A stretch of DNA of 64,000 nt from Enterobacteriaceae bacterium 89 (GCA_014156375.1 RQJH01000003.1:1783799-1847798), one strand, 5' to 3'; shown: positions 1 to 9,476, counted from the stretch's first letter. The notes: generated by a model from the letters alone, not told the origin. Numbers and translations are program-made.

Positions 1-132
1 CAGGGCGTTTTGCACGTCAAAATCGATGGCCAGCACTTTACTGCCTGCACGCGCCAGCGCATAAGTCAGGTTGGCTGCGAGAGTTGTTTTACCCACGCCA
101 CCTTTGGGGGAACAGACGCAAATTAACGGCAT
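1..132 (-). CDS. bcsQ: BcsQ, cellulose synthase-associated MinD-like ATPase (N-terminal 44 residues only)
   Basis: Reading the minus strand from an ATG at 132 gives MPLICVCSPKGGVGKTT and continues to the window edge, so only the first 44 residues are present. SPKGGVGKTT is a deviant Walker A motif of the ParA/MinD family. In enterobacteria BcsQ helps localise the cellulose synthase complex at the pole and supports BcsA/BcsB secretion. The start overlaps the last 10 bases of bcsO, which implies translational coupling. The protein family is clear from the motif; the bcsQ name also rests on the upstream bcsO. Confidence 0.85.
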   Translation of the reverse strand, partial: MPLICVCSPKGGVGKTTLAANLTYALARAGSKVLAIDFDVQNAL

Positions 133-704
133 GAAGCAATCCTTTCCAGCAATGATTTTAAGGGCTGATCTTTTTCTTCTTTATCGGCTTTACCCACAAT
201 TTCCGCCGTCTTAGGCGCAAACAGATGTGAATAGCTGTTATTTTCCGCTGCGGGGGTCTGCACCGGCTTTCTGGCAACGGGCTGCGGCGCAGGAGCAGGC
301 GGTGCCGCTACCACGCGCGGAGCCTGAGGTGGAGTTACCACCAGCGGCGCTTCAACAGGCTGGGCCGGCGCTTCAGGCTCAGGTTGCTGCGCCATTTGCG
401 AGGTGACACTCTGCATAATCGACGAGGCATGTCTCTCATGCGGCTGCATGTCCGGTACGGCGGGACGCAGTTGAGGAACTTCATGGGGCACGAAGGCATC
501 AGCAGAGACGGGCTGGGGAACAACCTGCGAGACGGAGCCGCCCACGCCTAAAGAGGAGATTTCATCGCCAGATGGCGACAATTGTTCCAGGATCGCCCAG
601 TCTCCACGCTCGTGCGCGGTCGTTTGGGCCGAAAGATCCTTGAACTCAAGATTTTGCGTGCGTGTTTTGTCCTTAAACCGCTGCAAATCATCATAATGGT
701 TCAT
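123..704 (-). CDS. bcsO: BcsO, proline-rich cellulose biosynthesis accessory protein
   Basis: 193 residues. It opens with MNHYDDLQRFKDKTRTQNLE, which I recognise as the start of the BcsO family found ahead of bcsQABZC in several non-E. coli enterobacteria. The centre (about residues 60-150) is a low-complexity stretch rich in Pro, Ala, Val and Gln; there is no signal peptide or membrane segment, so it is probably cytoplasmic. Its biochemical role is not established; in other genera it has been linked to cellulose output or matrix properties. The last 10 bases overlap bcsQ. It is transcribed toward the left edge, presumably as the first gene of the cellulose operon. Confidence 0.82.
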   Translation of the reverse strand: MNHYDDLQRFKDKTRTQNLEFKDLSAQTTAHERGDWAILEQLSPSGDEISSLGVGGSVSQVVPQPVSADAFVPHEVPQLRPAVPDMQPHERHASSIMQSVTSQMAQQPEPEAPAQPVEAPLVVTPPQAPRVVAAPPAPAPQPVARKPVQTPAAENNSYSHLFAPKTAEIVGKADKEEKDQPLKSLLERIASCR

Positions 705-1036
705 AGTAACCCCATGATTTACAAAAATATTATGACAATACCTTGCTGTTTATTGTGTATCCGTTCAATTACAGCATAGTGTATTTTATTGGAAGTCGAG
801 TGCTTGCCTTATCAAAGAGTTAATCCCACTACGTAACTATTAAGCGGGGATTTAATGTTAATAAGAGCTGGTGTAATTAGCGCAATATTTTCATAGTTCC
901 TGAACGGCGACTATCTTTTTTTATCCTCAGAATAGCCTCAGTTTTTTCTACTGCTTTATTCGCATATAAGCAATAGAACAGACTACTGATACGTAAAAGC
1001 GCAATATAGAGACATACCTAACGACAAATATCAGGA

Positions 1037-1054
1037 TTAATCCTTTAGGATTAA
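1037..1054. promoter_or_regulatory. 8-bp palindrome in the bcsO upstream region
   Basis: The 433 bases between bcsO and the dppF terminator (705-1137) are AT-rich and show no convincing gene. Within them TTAATCCT and AGGATTAA form a perfect inverted repeat with a 2-bp spacer, the size of a dimeric repressor or activator site. It lies about 330 bp upstream of bcsO. No regulator is identified; the rest of the gap holds only A/T runs that could contain the cellulose operon promoter. Confidence 0.25.
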
Positions 1055-1137
1055 AAATCATCTTGGTAATTTTCTCATACTTAATGAAATTAATTGTTAC
1101 ATTTGATTCGTTAATAACTGCGTAATTTCTGAGGGGA

Positions 1138-1166
1138 TAAAAAAACCGGAGCACAGGTCTCCGGTT
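1138..1166 (-). terminator. Rho-independent terminator of the dpp operon
   Basis: AACCGGAG and CTCCGGTT (1144-1151 and 1159-1166) form an 8-bp stem with a 7-base loop. On the minus strand it is followed by a run of seven T residues. It lies 23 bp past the dppF stop. Confidence 0.85.
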
Positions 1167-1189
1167 CAGTGGCAGGTTTTATTCCCGCT

Positions 1190-2203
1190 TTAAGCCAACG
1201 GCTTTTCCCCGTTTTCATCCTGATCGACCGCAAAGCAGGCCACCAGCTGGCCGCCGTAGTCTTTCAGCTGAGGCTGCAGCTGAGTACACGGACCAAAACG
1301 ACGACGGCAGCGTGCGTTGAAGGCACAGCCAGGCGGTGGATTCAGCGGGCTTGGCAGTTCGCCGGTCAGCTTGATACGCTCGCGGCGCTCATCCGGGTTC
1401 AGACGCGGTGTCGCCGACAGCAGTGCCTGGGTATAAGGATGCTGTGGATTATTGAAGATTTGGTCCTTGGTCCCTTTCTCCACGCAGCGGCCCAGATACA
1501 TCACCATCACTTCATCAGCGATGTGTTCCACCACCGACAGGTCGTGCGAGATGAAGACATACGACAGGCCCATGTCCTGCTGTAAATCCATCATCAGGTT
1601 CAGCACCTGTGCACGTACCGAAACGTCGAGCGCGGAAACCGGCTCATCGGCAATCACCACATCCGGATCCAGCATCAGACCGCGGGCAATGGCGATACGC
1701 TGACGCTGGCCGCCGGAGAACATGTGCGGATAACGGTCGTAATGTTCGGTTTTCAGACCGACTTTCGCCATCATCTCCAGCACCTTAGCGCGTCGCTGTT
1801 CTTTGCTGAGCGTGGTGTTGATGATTAGCGGCTCTTCCAGAATCTGGCTGACTTTTTTACGCGGGTTCAGCGAGCCATACGGGTTCTGGAACACGATCTG
1901 GATTTTCTGCCGACGCAGTTTCTGCGCATGCGGATCGTGCTTCAGCAGATCCTGTCCTTGATAGTAAAGCTCACCGCCGGTCGGGGTTTCAATCATCGTC
2001 AGCAGACGGCCCAGCGTGGATTTACCACAGCCGGATTCCCCTACCACCGCCAGCGTTTTGCCGCGCTCAAGGGTAAAGGAAACGCCGTCCAGCGCTTTCA
2101 CCAGGCGCTCCGGGGCAAAAATCCCCTTCTTCACCGGGTAGTGTTTTTTCAGGTCGATCGCGTGCAGTAATGGCTGCGGCGAGGTGGCCTCATGCGTACT
2201 CAT
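1190..2203 (-). CDS. dppF: DppF, dipeptide ABC transporter ATP-binding subunit
   Basis: 337 residues, close to the 334 of E. coli DppF and nearly identical along its length. Walker [10 protein letters not shown] is near residue 55, the signature [13 protein letters not shown] near 160 and Walker B VVIADEP soon after. The C-terminal oligopeptide-transporter extension carries the family cysteine cluster (CAFNARC...C). With DppD it energises dipeptide, and in E. coli also haem and 5-aminolevulinate, import through DppBC. The start overlaps the dppD stop by 4 bp (ATGA), typical of coupled ATPase subunits. A terminator follows directly. Confidence 0.97.
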   Translation of the reverse strand: MSTHEATSPQPLLHAIDLKKHYPVKKGIFAPERLVKALDGVSFTLERGKTLAVVGESGCGKSTLGRLLTMIETPTGGELYYQGQDLLKHDPHAQKLRRQKIQIVFQNPYGSLNPRKKVSQILEEPLIINTTLSKEQRRAKVLEMMAKVGLKTEHYDRYPHMFSGGQRQRIAIARGLMLDPDVVIADEPVSALDVSVRAQVLNLMMDLQQDMGLSYVFISHDLSVVEHIADEVMVMYLGRCVEKGTKDQIFNNPQHPYTQALLSATPRLNPDERRERIKLTGELPSPLNPPPGCAFNARCRRRFGPCTQLQPQLKDYGGQLVACFAVDQDENGEKPLA

Positions 2204-3183
2204 AGTGTCGGCCTCCCGGCATCATCAAGGGGATAGTGGCATTTGGACTGACGGCCACCGTCAACGGCGTTCAGGCCTGGCTCTTCGCTGCGGCATTTAT
2301 CGGTCGCATACGGACAGCGCGGGTTGAGCAGACAGCCGTTCGGACGGTCGTATTTGCCCGGAACCACGCCCGGCAGTGAGGCCAGACGGGCTTTGTCCTG
2401 CGCGAACTCCGGCAGTGCACGCAGCAGCGCCTGGGTGTACGGATGGCGCGGCGCGCGGAAGATATCCTGCGCGGCTCCGGTTTCCACTACCTGGCCTGCG
2501 TACATCACAATAATTTTGTGAGCTGCTTCCGCCACCAGCGCCAGATCGTGGGTGATCAGCACCAGCGCCATGTTCTCTTTCTGCTGCAGCTCCAGCAGCA
2601 GCTCGATGATCTGCGCCTGAATGGTCACGTCCAGCGCGGTTGTCGGTTCATCGGCAATCAGCAGCTTCGGCCGACAGGCAATCGCCATCGCGATCATTAC
2701 GCGCTGGCTCATCCCACCGGAAAGCTGGTGCGGATACACGTCCAGACGCGAAGCCGGGTCAGGAATGCCGACCAGGTTCAGCAGGTCGATCGCACGCTGA
2801 CGACGGGTTTTCTTGTTGCCGCCCTGATGCACCTTAATGGCTTCCATAATCTGGTAGCCGACGGTGTAGCACGGGTTGAGGCTGGTCATCGGATCCTGGA
2901 AAATCATCGCCACTTCGGCGCCCACCAGCTGGCGGCGCTCTTTCTCGGAGATGCGCTTCAGGTCGCGACCGTTAAACTCCAGCTTTTCCGCCATCACGCG
3001 GCCCGGGTAATCAATCAGCCCCATTATTGCCAGCGAGCTCACCGATTTACCGGAGCCGGATTCGCCGACGATGCCGACCACTTCGCCCTGCTTTACGCTA
3101 TAGCTGATGCGGTCCACGGCGCGAAACGGGGTGCCTGCGTCACCGAAGTGCACCGATAATTTATCTACATTTAATAACGCCAT
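2200..3183 (-). CDS. dppD: DppD, dipeptide ABC transporter ATP-binding subunit
   Basis: 327 residues, the same length as E. coli DppD. Visible motifs are Walker [10 protein letters not shown], the ABC signature [14 protein letters not shown] and Walker [14 protein letters not shown], then the C-terminal cysteine-containing oligopeptide-transporter extension ([14 protein letters not shown]). The signature has M in place of the more usual Q after SGG, which is normal for this subunit. It pairs with DppF as the cytoplasmic motor. Ten bases separate it from dppC. Confidence 0.97.
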   Translation of the reverse strand: MALLNVDKLSVHFGDAGTPFRAVDRISYSVKQGEVVGIVGESGSGKSVSSLAIMGLIDYPGRVMAEKLEFNGRDLKRISEKERRQLVGAEVAMIFQDPMTSLNPCYTVGYQIMEAIKVHQGGNKKTRRQRAIDLLNLVGIPDPASRLDVYPHQLSGGMSQRVMIAMAIACRPKLLIADEPTTALDVTIQAQIIELLLELQQKENMALVLITHDLALVAEAAHKIIVMYAGQVVETGAAQDIFRAPRHPYTQALLRALPEFAQDKARLASLPGVVPGKYDRPNGCLLNPRCPYATDKCRSEEPGLNAVDGGRQSKCHYPLDDAGRPTL

Positions 3184-3193
3184 CTCGTGCCTC

Positions 3194-4093
3194 TTACTGC
3201 TTCAGTTTGGGATCCAGCGCGTCTCGCAGACCATCGCCCATCAGGTTAAATGCCAACACCGTCAGCAGGATAGCGAGACCCGGGAAGGTCACGACCCACC
3301 AGGCGCTTTGCGCGAACTGCAACACGTCGGAGAGCATGGTGCCCCACTCCGGTGTTGGCGGTTGCGCACCCATGCCAAGGAAGCCAAGAGCAGCCATATC
3401 AAGAATGGCGTTAGAGAAACCGAGCGACGCCTGAACGATCAGCGGTGCAAGGCAGTTTGGGAAAATATTGACGAACATCTGACGCATCGCACCGGCACCC
3501 GCCACGCGGGAAGCGGTCACGTAATCGCGGTTCACTTCGACCAGCACGGCGGCGCGGGTTAAACGGACGTAGTGCGGCAGGGCGACGAAGGTCAGCGCCA
3601 GCGCGGCGTTGCCAATCGACGGACCGAAAATAGCCACCAGCACCAACGCCAGCAACAGGCTCGGCAGCGCCAGCATGATATCGACGATACGCATAATGAC
3701 GTTATCAACGATGCCGCCGAAATAGCCTGCCACCAGACCGAGGACAACGCCCAGAATCAGCGACAGCACCACCACCATACAGCCCACCAGCAGCGACAGA
3801 CGCGCGCCGTACATCAGACGGGACAACACGTCGCGGCCGACATCGTCCGTACCGAACAGATGTGCAAGACTGCCGCCTTCCTGCCAGAAAGGCGGAACCA
3901 GCAGCGAGTCACGGAACTGATCCGCCGGATTATAAGGTGCCAGCCAGTTAGCGAAGATAGCGATAAACATCACCACCAGCACATACACCAGGCCGACGAC
4001 CGCGCCCTTGTTACGTTTAAAATAGTGCCAGAACTCCTGCAGCGGGGTCATTGGCACCGGTGCAGCAACTTTAGTTTCAGTGACTTGTGACAT
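3194..4093 (-). CDS. dppC: DppC, dipeptide ABC transporter permease
   Basis: 299 residues with about six hydrophobic segments and an N-terminal cytoplasmic tail before the first one ([19 protein letters not shown], near residue 30). The BPD_transp_1 EAA loop is near residues 200-225 ([18 protein letters not shown]), the contact point for the ATPases. It forms the inner-membrane channel with DppB. Nine bases separate it from dppB; all five genes read as one operon. Confidence 0.97.
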   Translation of the reverse strand: MSQVTETKVAAPVPMTPLQEFWHYFKRNKGAVVGLVYVLVVMFIAIFANWLAPYNPADQFRDSLLVPPFWQEGGSLAHLFGTDDVGRDVLSRLMYGARLSLLVGCMVVVLSLILGVVLGLVAGYFGGIVDNVIMRIVDIMLALPSLLLALVLVAIFGPSIGNAALALTFVALPHYVRLTRAAVLVEVNRDYVTASRVAGAGAMRQMFVNIFPNCLAPLIVQASLGFSNAILDMAALGFLGMGAQPPTPEWGTMLSDVLQFAQSAWWVVTFPGLAILLTVLAFNLMGDGLRDALDPKLKQ

Positions 4094-4102
4094 GATGGCC
4101 CC

Positions 4103-5122
4103 TTACTTCTTATGCCGAATACGCGGGTTCACCACGCCGTAGAGCAGGTCCACCAGCAGGTTAACGAGAATAATCATCGTCGCCACCAGCAGCACCCCAC
4201 CCTGCACCACCGGATAGTCACGGCGCTGCAGTGCATCAATCAGCCAGCGCCCAAGGCCCGGCCAGGAGAAGATTGTTTCGGTCAGGATCGCCCCTGCCAG
4301 CAGCGTACCGACCTGCAGGCCGATAACGGTGACAACCGGCAGCATCGCATTACGCAGCGCATGGATAACGATAACGCGCATGCGGGTCAGGCCTTTGGCG
4401 CGAGCGGTACGAATGTAGTCCTCGCCCAGCACTTCCAGCATCGCCGAACGGGTCATACGCACGATCACCGCCAGCGGGATAGTGCCCAGCACGACCGCCG
4501 GTAACACCATGTGCGCTACGGCATCCGCGAAATCGCCTGACTCGCCCCAAATCAGGGTATCAATCAGCATAAACCCGGTCAGAGGCTGGCTGTCGTCGAG
4601 GAAGATGGAGTCGCTGATACGCCCGGAAACCGGAGCCAGGTTCAGCTGCACGGAGACCAGCATGATCAGCATCATGCCCCACCAGAAGATAGGCATGGAG
4701 TAACCGGTTAAGGCCAGGCCTACAGCGGTGTGGTCGAAAATGGAGCCGCGTTTTACCGCCGCCAGCACGCCGACAGGAATACCCACCGCAACGGCGAAAA
4801 TCATGGCGCAAACGCCAAGTTCAAGCGTGGCTTTAAAGCGCGGAACGAACTCGGTCCAGACCGGAAGTCGGCTTTTCAGCGAGATCCCTAAATCGCCGTG
4901 AAGCACGCCCCAGACATAGTTGACATACTGCTGCCACAGCGGTTTATCAAGTCCCATTGCAGCCAGAAGCTGCGCATGACGCTCAGGGGAGATACCACGT
5001 TCACCTGCCATGATCAGCACCGGATCGCCGGGGATCATATGTACAAAGGCAAAGGTGAGGAGGGTGATACCGATAAAGGTCGGGATGACGAGTCCCAAAC
5101 GTCGGAGGATGAACTGCAACAT
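4103..5122 (-). CDS. dppB: DppB, dipeptide ABC transporter permease
   Basis: The frame stays open further upstream, but I start at the ATG at 5122 (MLQFILRRLGLVIPTFIG), giving 339 residues, the E. coli length. The N-terminal arm followed by the first membrane helix at residues 9-30 is standard for OppB/DppB permeases. The EAA loop reads RTARAKGLTRMRVIVIHALRN in the C-terminal third. Partner of DppC. A 112-bp gap with a strong hairpin separates it from dppA. Confidence 0.96.
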   Translation of the reverse strand: MLQFILRRLGLVIPTFIGITLLTFAFVHMIPGDPVLIMAGERGISPERHAQLLAAMGLDKPLWQQYVNYVWGVLHGDLGISLKSRLPVWTEFVPRFKATLELGVCAMIFAVAVGIPVGVLAAVKRGSIFDHTAVGLALTGYSMPIFWWGMMLIMLVSVQLNLAPVSGRISDSIFLDDSQPLTGFMLIDTLIWGESGDFADAVAHMVLPAVVLGTIPLAVIVRMTRSAMLEVLGEDYIRTARAKGLTRMRVIVIHALRNAMLPVVTVIGLQVGTLLAGAILTETIFSWPGLGRWLIDALQRRDYPVVQGGVLLVATMIILVNLLVDLLYGVVNPRIRHKK

Positions 5123-5183
5123 AACACGTACTCTCTTTAGTGACGTTCTGCCTGGTGACAGTTCGCCCGTATTGCTCAAATTC

Positions 5184-5217
5184 TTTACCCCCTCTCACGG
5201 AAGGGAGAGGGGGTAAA
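5184..5217. repeat. dppA-dppB intercistronic palindrome, CCCTCTC/GAGAGGG family
   Basis: A perfect 13-bp inverted repeat (arms 5184-5196 and 5205-5217, 8-base loop) sits between the binding-protein gene and the permease gene. It is a short member of the CCCTCTC/GAGAGGG family found elsewhere in this window. Such hairpins after binding-protein genes commonly protect or attenuate the transcript so that the binding protein is made in excess; that role is inferred. Confidence 0.75.
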
Positions 5218-5234
5218 GCGTAGTGCTATTTTAA

Positions 5235-6842
5235 TTATTCAACAGAGACGTTTTCGAAGTGGTGTTTGCCAAGTGGATCAACCACATAGCCTTTCACTTC
5301 TTTACGCACTGGTTCGTACACGGTGGAGTGAGCGATGATCAGCGCCGGAGCCTGATCGTGCATCACCACCTGAGCCTGTTTGTACAGCTCAATACGTTTG
5401 TTGTGATCGTCGGTCGCACGCGCCGGTTGGATCAGGTCTTCAAACGGCTTGTAGCACCAGCGAGAGTAGTTGGAACCGTCTTTCGCCGCAGCGCAGCTGA
5501 ACAGGGTCGCGAAGAAGTTATCCGGATCCCCGTTGTCACCGGTCCAGCCCATCATCACGCTCTGGTGTTCACCGGCTTTCGCACGCTTGAGGTACTCGCC
5601 CCACTCGTAGGTCACGATGTTGGCTTTCACGCCCACTTTCGCCCAGTCAGCCTGAATCATCTCAGCCATACGGCGAGCGTTCGGGTTGTATGGACGCTGA
5701 ACTGGCATAGCCCACAGGTCGATGGTGAAGCCGTCAGCATGGCCCGCTTCTTTCAGCAGCTCTTTGGCTTTTTCCGGATCGTAGGTGTAATCCTTAACGT
5801 CGTCGTTATAGCCCCACATGGTTGGCGGGATCAGGTTCTTGGCAGCAACGCCTGCGCCCTGATAAACGGCTTTGATGATCGCTTCTTTGTTCACCGCGTA
5901 GGTCAGCGCCTGACGCACTTTCACTTCATCCAGCGGTTTCTTCTCGGTGTTGAAGGAGAGATAGCCCACGTTCAGACCCGCCTGAGACAGCAGGTTGATG
6001 TTTTTGTCTTCCTTCATGCGCGCGATGTCAGCCGGGTTCGGGTACGGCATCACCTGGCATTCGTTTTTCTGCAGTTTGGCGTAGCGCACGGAAGCATCTG
6101 GAGTGATGGAGAACACCAGACGATCGATCTGCGGCTTGGTACCCCAGTAGCCCGGGAACGCTTTGTACAGAATACGGGAGTCTTTCTGGTACTGCAGCAG
6201 CTGGAACGGACCGGTACCGATTGGGTTCAGGTCAACTTTCTCCGGCGTACCGGCTTTCAGCATGTTGTCAGCATATTCTTTGGAGAGGATAGACGCGAAG
6301 TCCATCGCCAGATCCGCGAGGAACGGAGATTCCGGACGAGTCAGTACGAACTGAACGGTATTGTCGTCCACTTTCTTCACTTCGCTAATCAGATCAGGCA
6401 GACCCATGCCTTCAAAGTATTCGTAGCTGCCGCCAGAAACTTTGTGGTACGGGTTTTTGTCGTTCTTCTGACGATCGAAGGAGAACACGATGTCGTCCGC
6501 GTTCATGTCGCGAGTCGGTTTGAAATCTTTATTGTCCTGCCACTTCACGCCCTGACGCAGGTGGAAGGTGTAGGTTTTACCGTCCGGGCTCACGTCCCAT
6601 TTTTCGGCCAGGCCTGGGACGATTTCGGTGGTACCAGTTTTGAATTCAACCAGACGGTTATAAATAGGCACAGAGCTGGCATCGTAAGTGGTACCAGAGG
6701 TAAAGAGCTGTGGGTTAAAGCCTTCCGGCGAACCTTCTGAACAGTAAACCAGGGTCTTGGCCTGAACGCTTGCTGCAACGGTCAGTGCCACCAGGCTAAG
6801 ACCAAGCTTCAGCATCCCTGACTTTTTCAAGGAAATACTCAT
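5235..6842 (-). CDS. dppA: DppA, periplasmic dipeptide-binding protein
   Basis: 535 residues from the ATG at 6842, matching E. coli DppA; a longer frame to 6893 lacks the conserved start. The Sec signal peptide is MSISLKKSGMLKLGLSLVAL... with likely cleavage after SVQA, leaving KTLVYCSEGSPEGFNPQ. It is a cluster C (SBP_bac_5) solute-binding protein that delivers dipeptides to DppBC and in E. coli also serves peptide chemotaxis with Tap. It is first in the dpp operon and separated from dppB by a hairpin. E. coli dppA is repressed by the sRNA GcvB; a GcvB site here was not verified. Confidence 0.97.
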   Translation of the reverse strand: MSISLKKSGMLKLGLSLVALTVAASVQAKTLVYCSEGSPEGFNPQLFTSGTTYDASSVPIYNRLVEFKTGTTEIVPGLAEKWDVSPDGKTYTFHLRQGVKWQDNKDFKPTRDMNADDIVFSFDRQKNDKNPYHKVSGGSYEYFEGMGLPDLISEVKKVDDNTVQFVLTRPESPFLADLAMDFASILSKEYADNMLKAGTPEKVDLNPIGTGPFQLLQYQKDSRILYKAFPGYWGTKPQIDRLVFSITPDASVRYAKLQKNECQVMPYPNPADIARMKEDKNINLLSQAGLNVGYLSFNTEKKPLDEVKVRQALTYAVNKEAIIKAVYQGAGVAAKNLIPPTMWGYNDDVKDYTYDPEKAKELLKEAGHADGFTIDLWAMPVQRPYNPNARRMAEMIQADWAKVGVKANIVTYEWGEYLKRAKAGEHQSVMMGWTGDNGDPDNFFATLFSCAAAKDGSNYSRWCYKPFEDLIQPARATDDHNKRIELYKQAQVVMHDQAPALIIAHSTVYEPVRKEVKGYVVDPLGKHHFENVSVE

Positions 6843-7430
6843 TATTGTGCTCCAACTATGATGTTTGTTTGTTGTGTATTTCCGCCAGGCCATTATTTGT
6901 TTTTTACCCGGTCTGGTCGGTAGTGCCCGAAGGCGTTAAAAGGGCTGGAGAATCCTTTCAGAAGAGCGGCTGAGTTGCAGCGCAGATCCTCCCTGAAATG
7001 CCCCTCATGCCCTACAATCTGTCAACAGAATGTGAAAACGTCAATACAGGTAACCGGGTTTTACATCAGCGTTGAGAATTGACAAACAAAGATTAAAAAA
7101 ACTTCGAAGGCGCATTTCCAGCAGGGAAATTTATGCTACGCGCTTAACAGCAGCACAATCATCTTCACACTTTGCAATAACCAGTGATTAACAATTGTGC
7201 GAATTGGCGAAAATTTCTTGCGGAATGGTGATAATCTGAGCGGTAAATAGCGTGAACGTTAAAGCGCACAGGTAAAAATGCTGAGCTTATCCATAAGTAA
7301 CGCCATATTAGAACTAAGCAAATATAGAAAAATACAATGCAATATGTCACAAAACGGTGAACTGGTGGCGGGAAGTGGCGATGGTGCGGATTTTTGCTGG
7401 TTTGCTGGTCTGGTATTCGAGCTGCCTGAT
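6843..7430 (-). promoter_or_regulatory. dppA upstream region (promoter and leader)
   Basis: 588 bases with no convincing gene. The minus strand reading toward dppA contains TTGACG and TTGACA hexamers near 7015-7040 that could be -35 elements, but I cannot single out a -10 or a transcription start. A long leader would be compatible with sRNA control. Otherwise AT-rich spacer. Confidence 0.35.
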
Positions 7431-7540
7431 GCCCTCTCCCCGCCCCTCTCCCACAGGGAGAGGGAGAACAGCAAATCAAACACGCCGCTCGATCGGTTCC
7501 CTCGCCCCTCCGGGGAGAGGGTTAGGGAGAGGGGGGAGTC
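7431..7540. repeat. GC-rich palindromic repeat, CCCTCTCCC/GGGAGAGGG family
   Basis: The stretch contains CCCTCTCCCCGCCCCTCTCCC, then GGGAGAGGGAGAA, a roughly 40-base spacer, and CGCCCCTCCGGGGAGAGGGTTAGGGAGAGGGG. It matches the building blocks seen at 17204, 21359 and 44707. Nothing in it looks coding. It lies between the dpp promoter region and the tRNA terminator. Confidence 0.7.
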
Positions 7541-7563
7541 TCCCAACCCACAAACTACAGACG

Positions 7564-7595
7564 AAAAAAAACCTGCTTTAAAAAGCAGGTTTTTC
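7564..7595 (-). terminator. Terminator of the tRNA-Pro gene
   Basis: ACCTGCTTT and AAAGCAGGT form a stem with a short A/T loop, flanked by T runs on both strands. It starts 6 bases past the tRNA 3' end on the minus strand and looks bidirectional. Confidence 0.85.
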
Positions 7596-7600
7596 AAATG

Positions 7601-7677
7601 TGGTCGGCGAGAGAGGATTCGAACCTCCGACCCACTGGTCCCAAACCAGTTGCGCTACCAAGCTGCGCTACTCGCCG
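7601..7677 (-). tRNA. tRNA-Pro, anticodon UGG
   Basis: A 77-nt minus-strand tRNA with encoded CCA (7601-7603). Acceptor arms CGGCGAG/CTCGCCG pair perfectly. The anticodon stem ACTGG/CCAGT encloses TTTGGGA, so the anticodon is UGG (bases 7641-7643), and the T arm carries GGTTCGAATCC. The position between dppA and eptB is where E. coli has proK, which I recall as anticodon CGG; the sequence here instead resembles E. coli proM. No symbol is given because locus and sequence disagree. Confidence 0.96.
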
Positions 7678-7767
7678 AATGCGGAGCGCATCTTACTGCT
7701 GCGATGCACCCCCGTCAATCCCTTTTATAGCAAATCCTTACTGGTCGGCGAGAAACTCGCCACTCTG

Positions 7768-9450
7768 TTACTGAGCCTTTGCCGGAACGTGGCACCAGTT
7801 GTTATTTTCGTTGATCCCACCGTCCGGTGAGGTATAGCCCAGACAGCCCATAATGGTGTCATAAAGCTCAACGTGGCGATGCGGAACCTTCATCTGCGCC
7901 TGCTGTTTCAGGTGCTCGAAAGCCTGCTCGTGCTGCGGGTTCTCCAGATACTTATCCGACATCCACACCAGCAGCGGCACGCGGAACTGCTCCGGCGGTG
8001 CCAGTTTGCGCGGCGTACCGTGCAGGTGCTCTTTCTCGTTGATGGATTCACCGTGGTCGGCCGCATAGAAGACGATCGCCTTCTTATCGCGCAGCTGGTC
8101 CAGCACTTTGCTGATAAAAGTATCGACGTACAGCACGGAGTTATCGTAAGCGTTGATCATCTCCTGCTTGCTGCACTTGTCGTTCACCCCGACGCACTCC
8201 GGCCCCCACTTCGCGAAATCACGCGTGTAGCGCTGGTAGTAGCTCCAGTGCGACCCTTTGGTGTGCAGGATCATCAGGTGCTTACCCTGCGGATGGTTTT
8301 GCAGGGAGATTGCCGTCTCGTCCAGCAGCAGCATGTCATCCACGCTTTTCCCGCGGTTGCGCGGCTCGGCGCCAATCTGCTCGCGGTAGGCAATGTTATC
8401 CGCCATGGTGTTGCTGTAGAACCACATCTCGCTTTGCATCGCGAACAGGTCTGAGCTGAAGCCAAGCTGCTTGAGCACTGCAAACACGTTTTGTTCTTTC
8501 AGCGTACGCTGTGGATTGTCGTCCGCACCGCCCTGACGCACAAACATGCAGCGCAGCGAGAGTTTGGTCGCCGTATCGCAGGACGTGCCGCGGAAGGCCA
8601 CCAGGTTTTTCTCCTGAGCCAGTTTTGGCGTGGTATCGCGGTTATAACCCAGGATCCCCATGTGATCCCAGCGGGTGGTTTCACCGATGATAAACACCAC
8701 GTAGGTATCATCCAGGTCTTTGCCCGGCGAGACATAAGTGTATTTTTGGGCCGGATTAATCAACGAGCGGTTATCCGTCGATTCATCCACCTGCGCCCAG
8801 GCGTACAGCCCCAGCGCTGAAATCCAGTTGCTCGGCAGATAGGAGTTCGCAATGACTCCGCCGTAGCTTGGCATATCCGCTTTCGCCGTTTTCTCAACGC
8901 CCTTCTGCTGCTTCTCCATCAGGCGGATAGGTGCCCACACCAGCAGCCCGGCCATCACCACCACGGCAATATTACGAACCCGCTGTCCACGGGTGCGCAG
9001 CTGACGCAGTAGCGTGTAGCGGCAGCGGTTACTCCAGATGAAAAACAGCGGCGGCAGACTCGACAGCACGGTCCAGATCATAAAGCCGCGCCCCACCACC
9101 TCTTTCGATAAATCGATATCGGTGGTCATCACCGAGGCGACGATACCATAGCCAATCACCACATTCATAAACGACATGTAGTAGCTGGCCGCGGCGGAAA
9201 TGATCACCACCAGCGAAGCCAGGACTTGCCACGGGCGGCGGCCAAAAAGGGAGAGCAGGCGGAGTAAGAAGAAAGTGGCAAGGACAGAGCCGAAAACTTC
9301 AATCAGGGCAAAAATTCCGTTTGTTACCGTCAGATTTTCAGCATAGCCCTCCAGGCGCCTGAACAGGACCGCTCCATTGAGGAACAGGCCGATATACACA
9401 GCAAGAAACACGCAAAGTCGCTGCTGCGTTAGGGATTTAATATATTTCAT
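7768..9450 (-). CDS. eptB: EptB, Kdo2-lipid A phosphoethanolamine 7''-transferase
   Basis: 560 residues (E. coli 563). Five N-terminal membrane helices (about residues 10-175) are followed by a periplasmic alkaline-phosphatase-fold domain. FIIGETTRWDHMG carries the catalytic Thr of the EptA/EptB/EptC family, and FYAADHGESINE and HLHGTP hold metal ligands. It adds phosphoethanolamine to the outer Kdo of LPS, changing envelope charge and cationic-peptide sensitivity. E. coli eptB is controlled by the sRNAs MgrR and ArcZ; here an intrinsic-terminator hairpin also lies just upstream of the start. Confidence 0.95.
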   Translation of the reverse strand: MKYIKSLTQQRLCVFLAVYIGLFLNGAVLFRRLEGYAENLTVTNGIFALIEVFGSVLATFFLLRLLSLFGRRPWQVLASLVVIISAAASYYMSFMNVVIGYGIVASVMTTDIDLSKEVVGRGFMIWTVLSSLPPLFFIWSNRCRYTLLRQLRTRGQRVRNIAVVVMAGLLVWAPIRLMEKQQKGVEKTAKADMPSYGGVIANSYLPSNWISALGLYAWAQVDESTDNRSLINPAQKYTYVSPGKDLDDTYVVFIIGETTRWDHMGILGYNRDTTPKLAQEKNLVAFRGTSCDTATKLSLRCMFVRQGGADDNPQRTLKEQNVFAVLKQLGFSSDLFAMQSEMWFYSNTMADNIAYREQIGAEPRNRGKSVDDMLLLDETAISLQNHPQGKHLMILHTKGSHWSYYQRYTRDFAKWGPECVGVNDKCSKQEMINAYDNSVLYVDTFISKVLDQLRDKKAIVFYAADHGESINEKEHLHGTPRKLAPPEQFRVPLLVWMSDKYLENPQHEQAFEHLKQQAQMKVPHRHVELYDTIMGCLGYTSPDGGINENNNWCHVPAKAQ

Positions 9451-9476
9451 GCAAGCAAAACCCTGAAAAATGGGTA

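Noticed and set aside
948-1154. 68-codon minus-strand frame between dppF and bcsO
   Set aside because: Starts inside the dpp terminator region and is translated AT-rich spacer.
5259-6740. 493-codon plus-strand frame across dppA
   Set aside because: Antisense shadow of dppA; no ribosome-binding site or recognisable domain.
7165-7730. Several 60-150 codon frames across the CCCTCTCCC repeat near the tRNA
   Set aside because: They run through the repeat, the terminator and the tRNA gene; their codons reflect the repeat only.
7742-7753. 12-base copy of the tRNA-Pro 3' end (TGGTCGGCGAGA) upstream of the tRNA
   Set aside because: It could mark an att-like remnant, but it lies on the 5' side of the tRNA, has no cargo or integrase, and also forms a small palindrome at the eptB end; too short to support.
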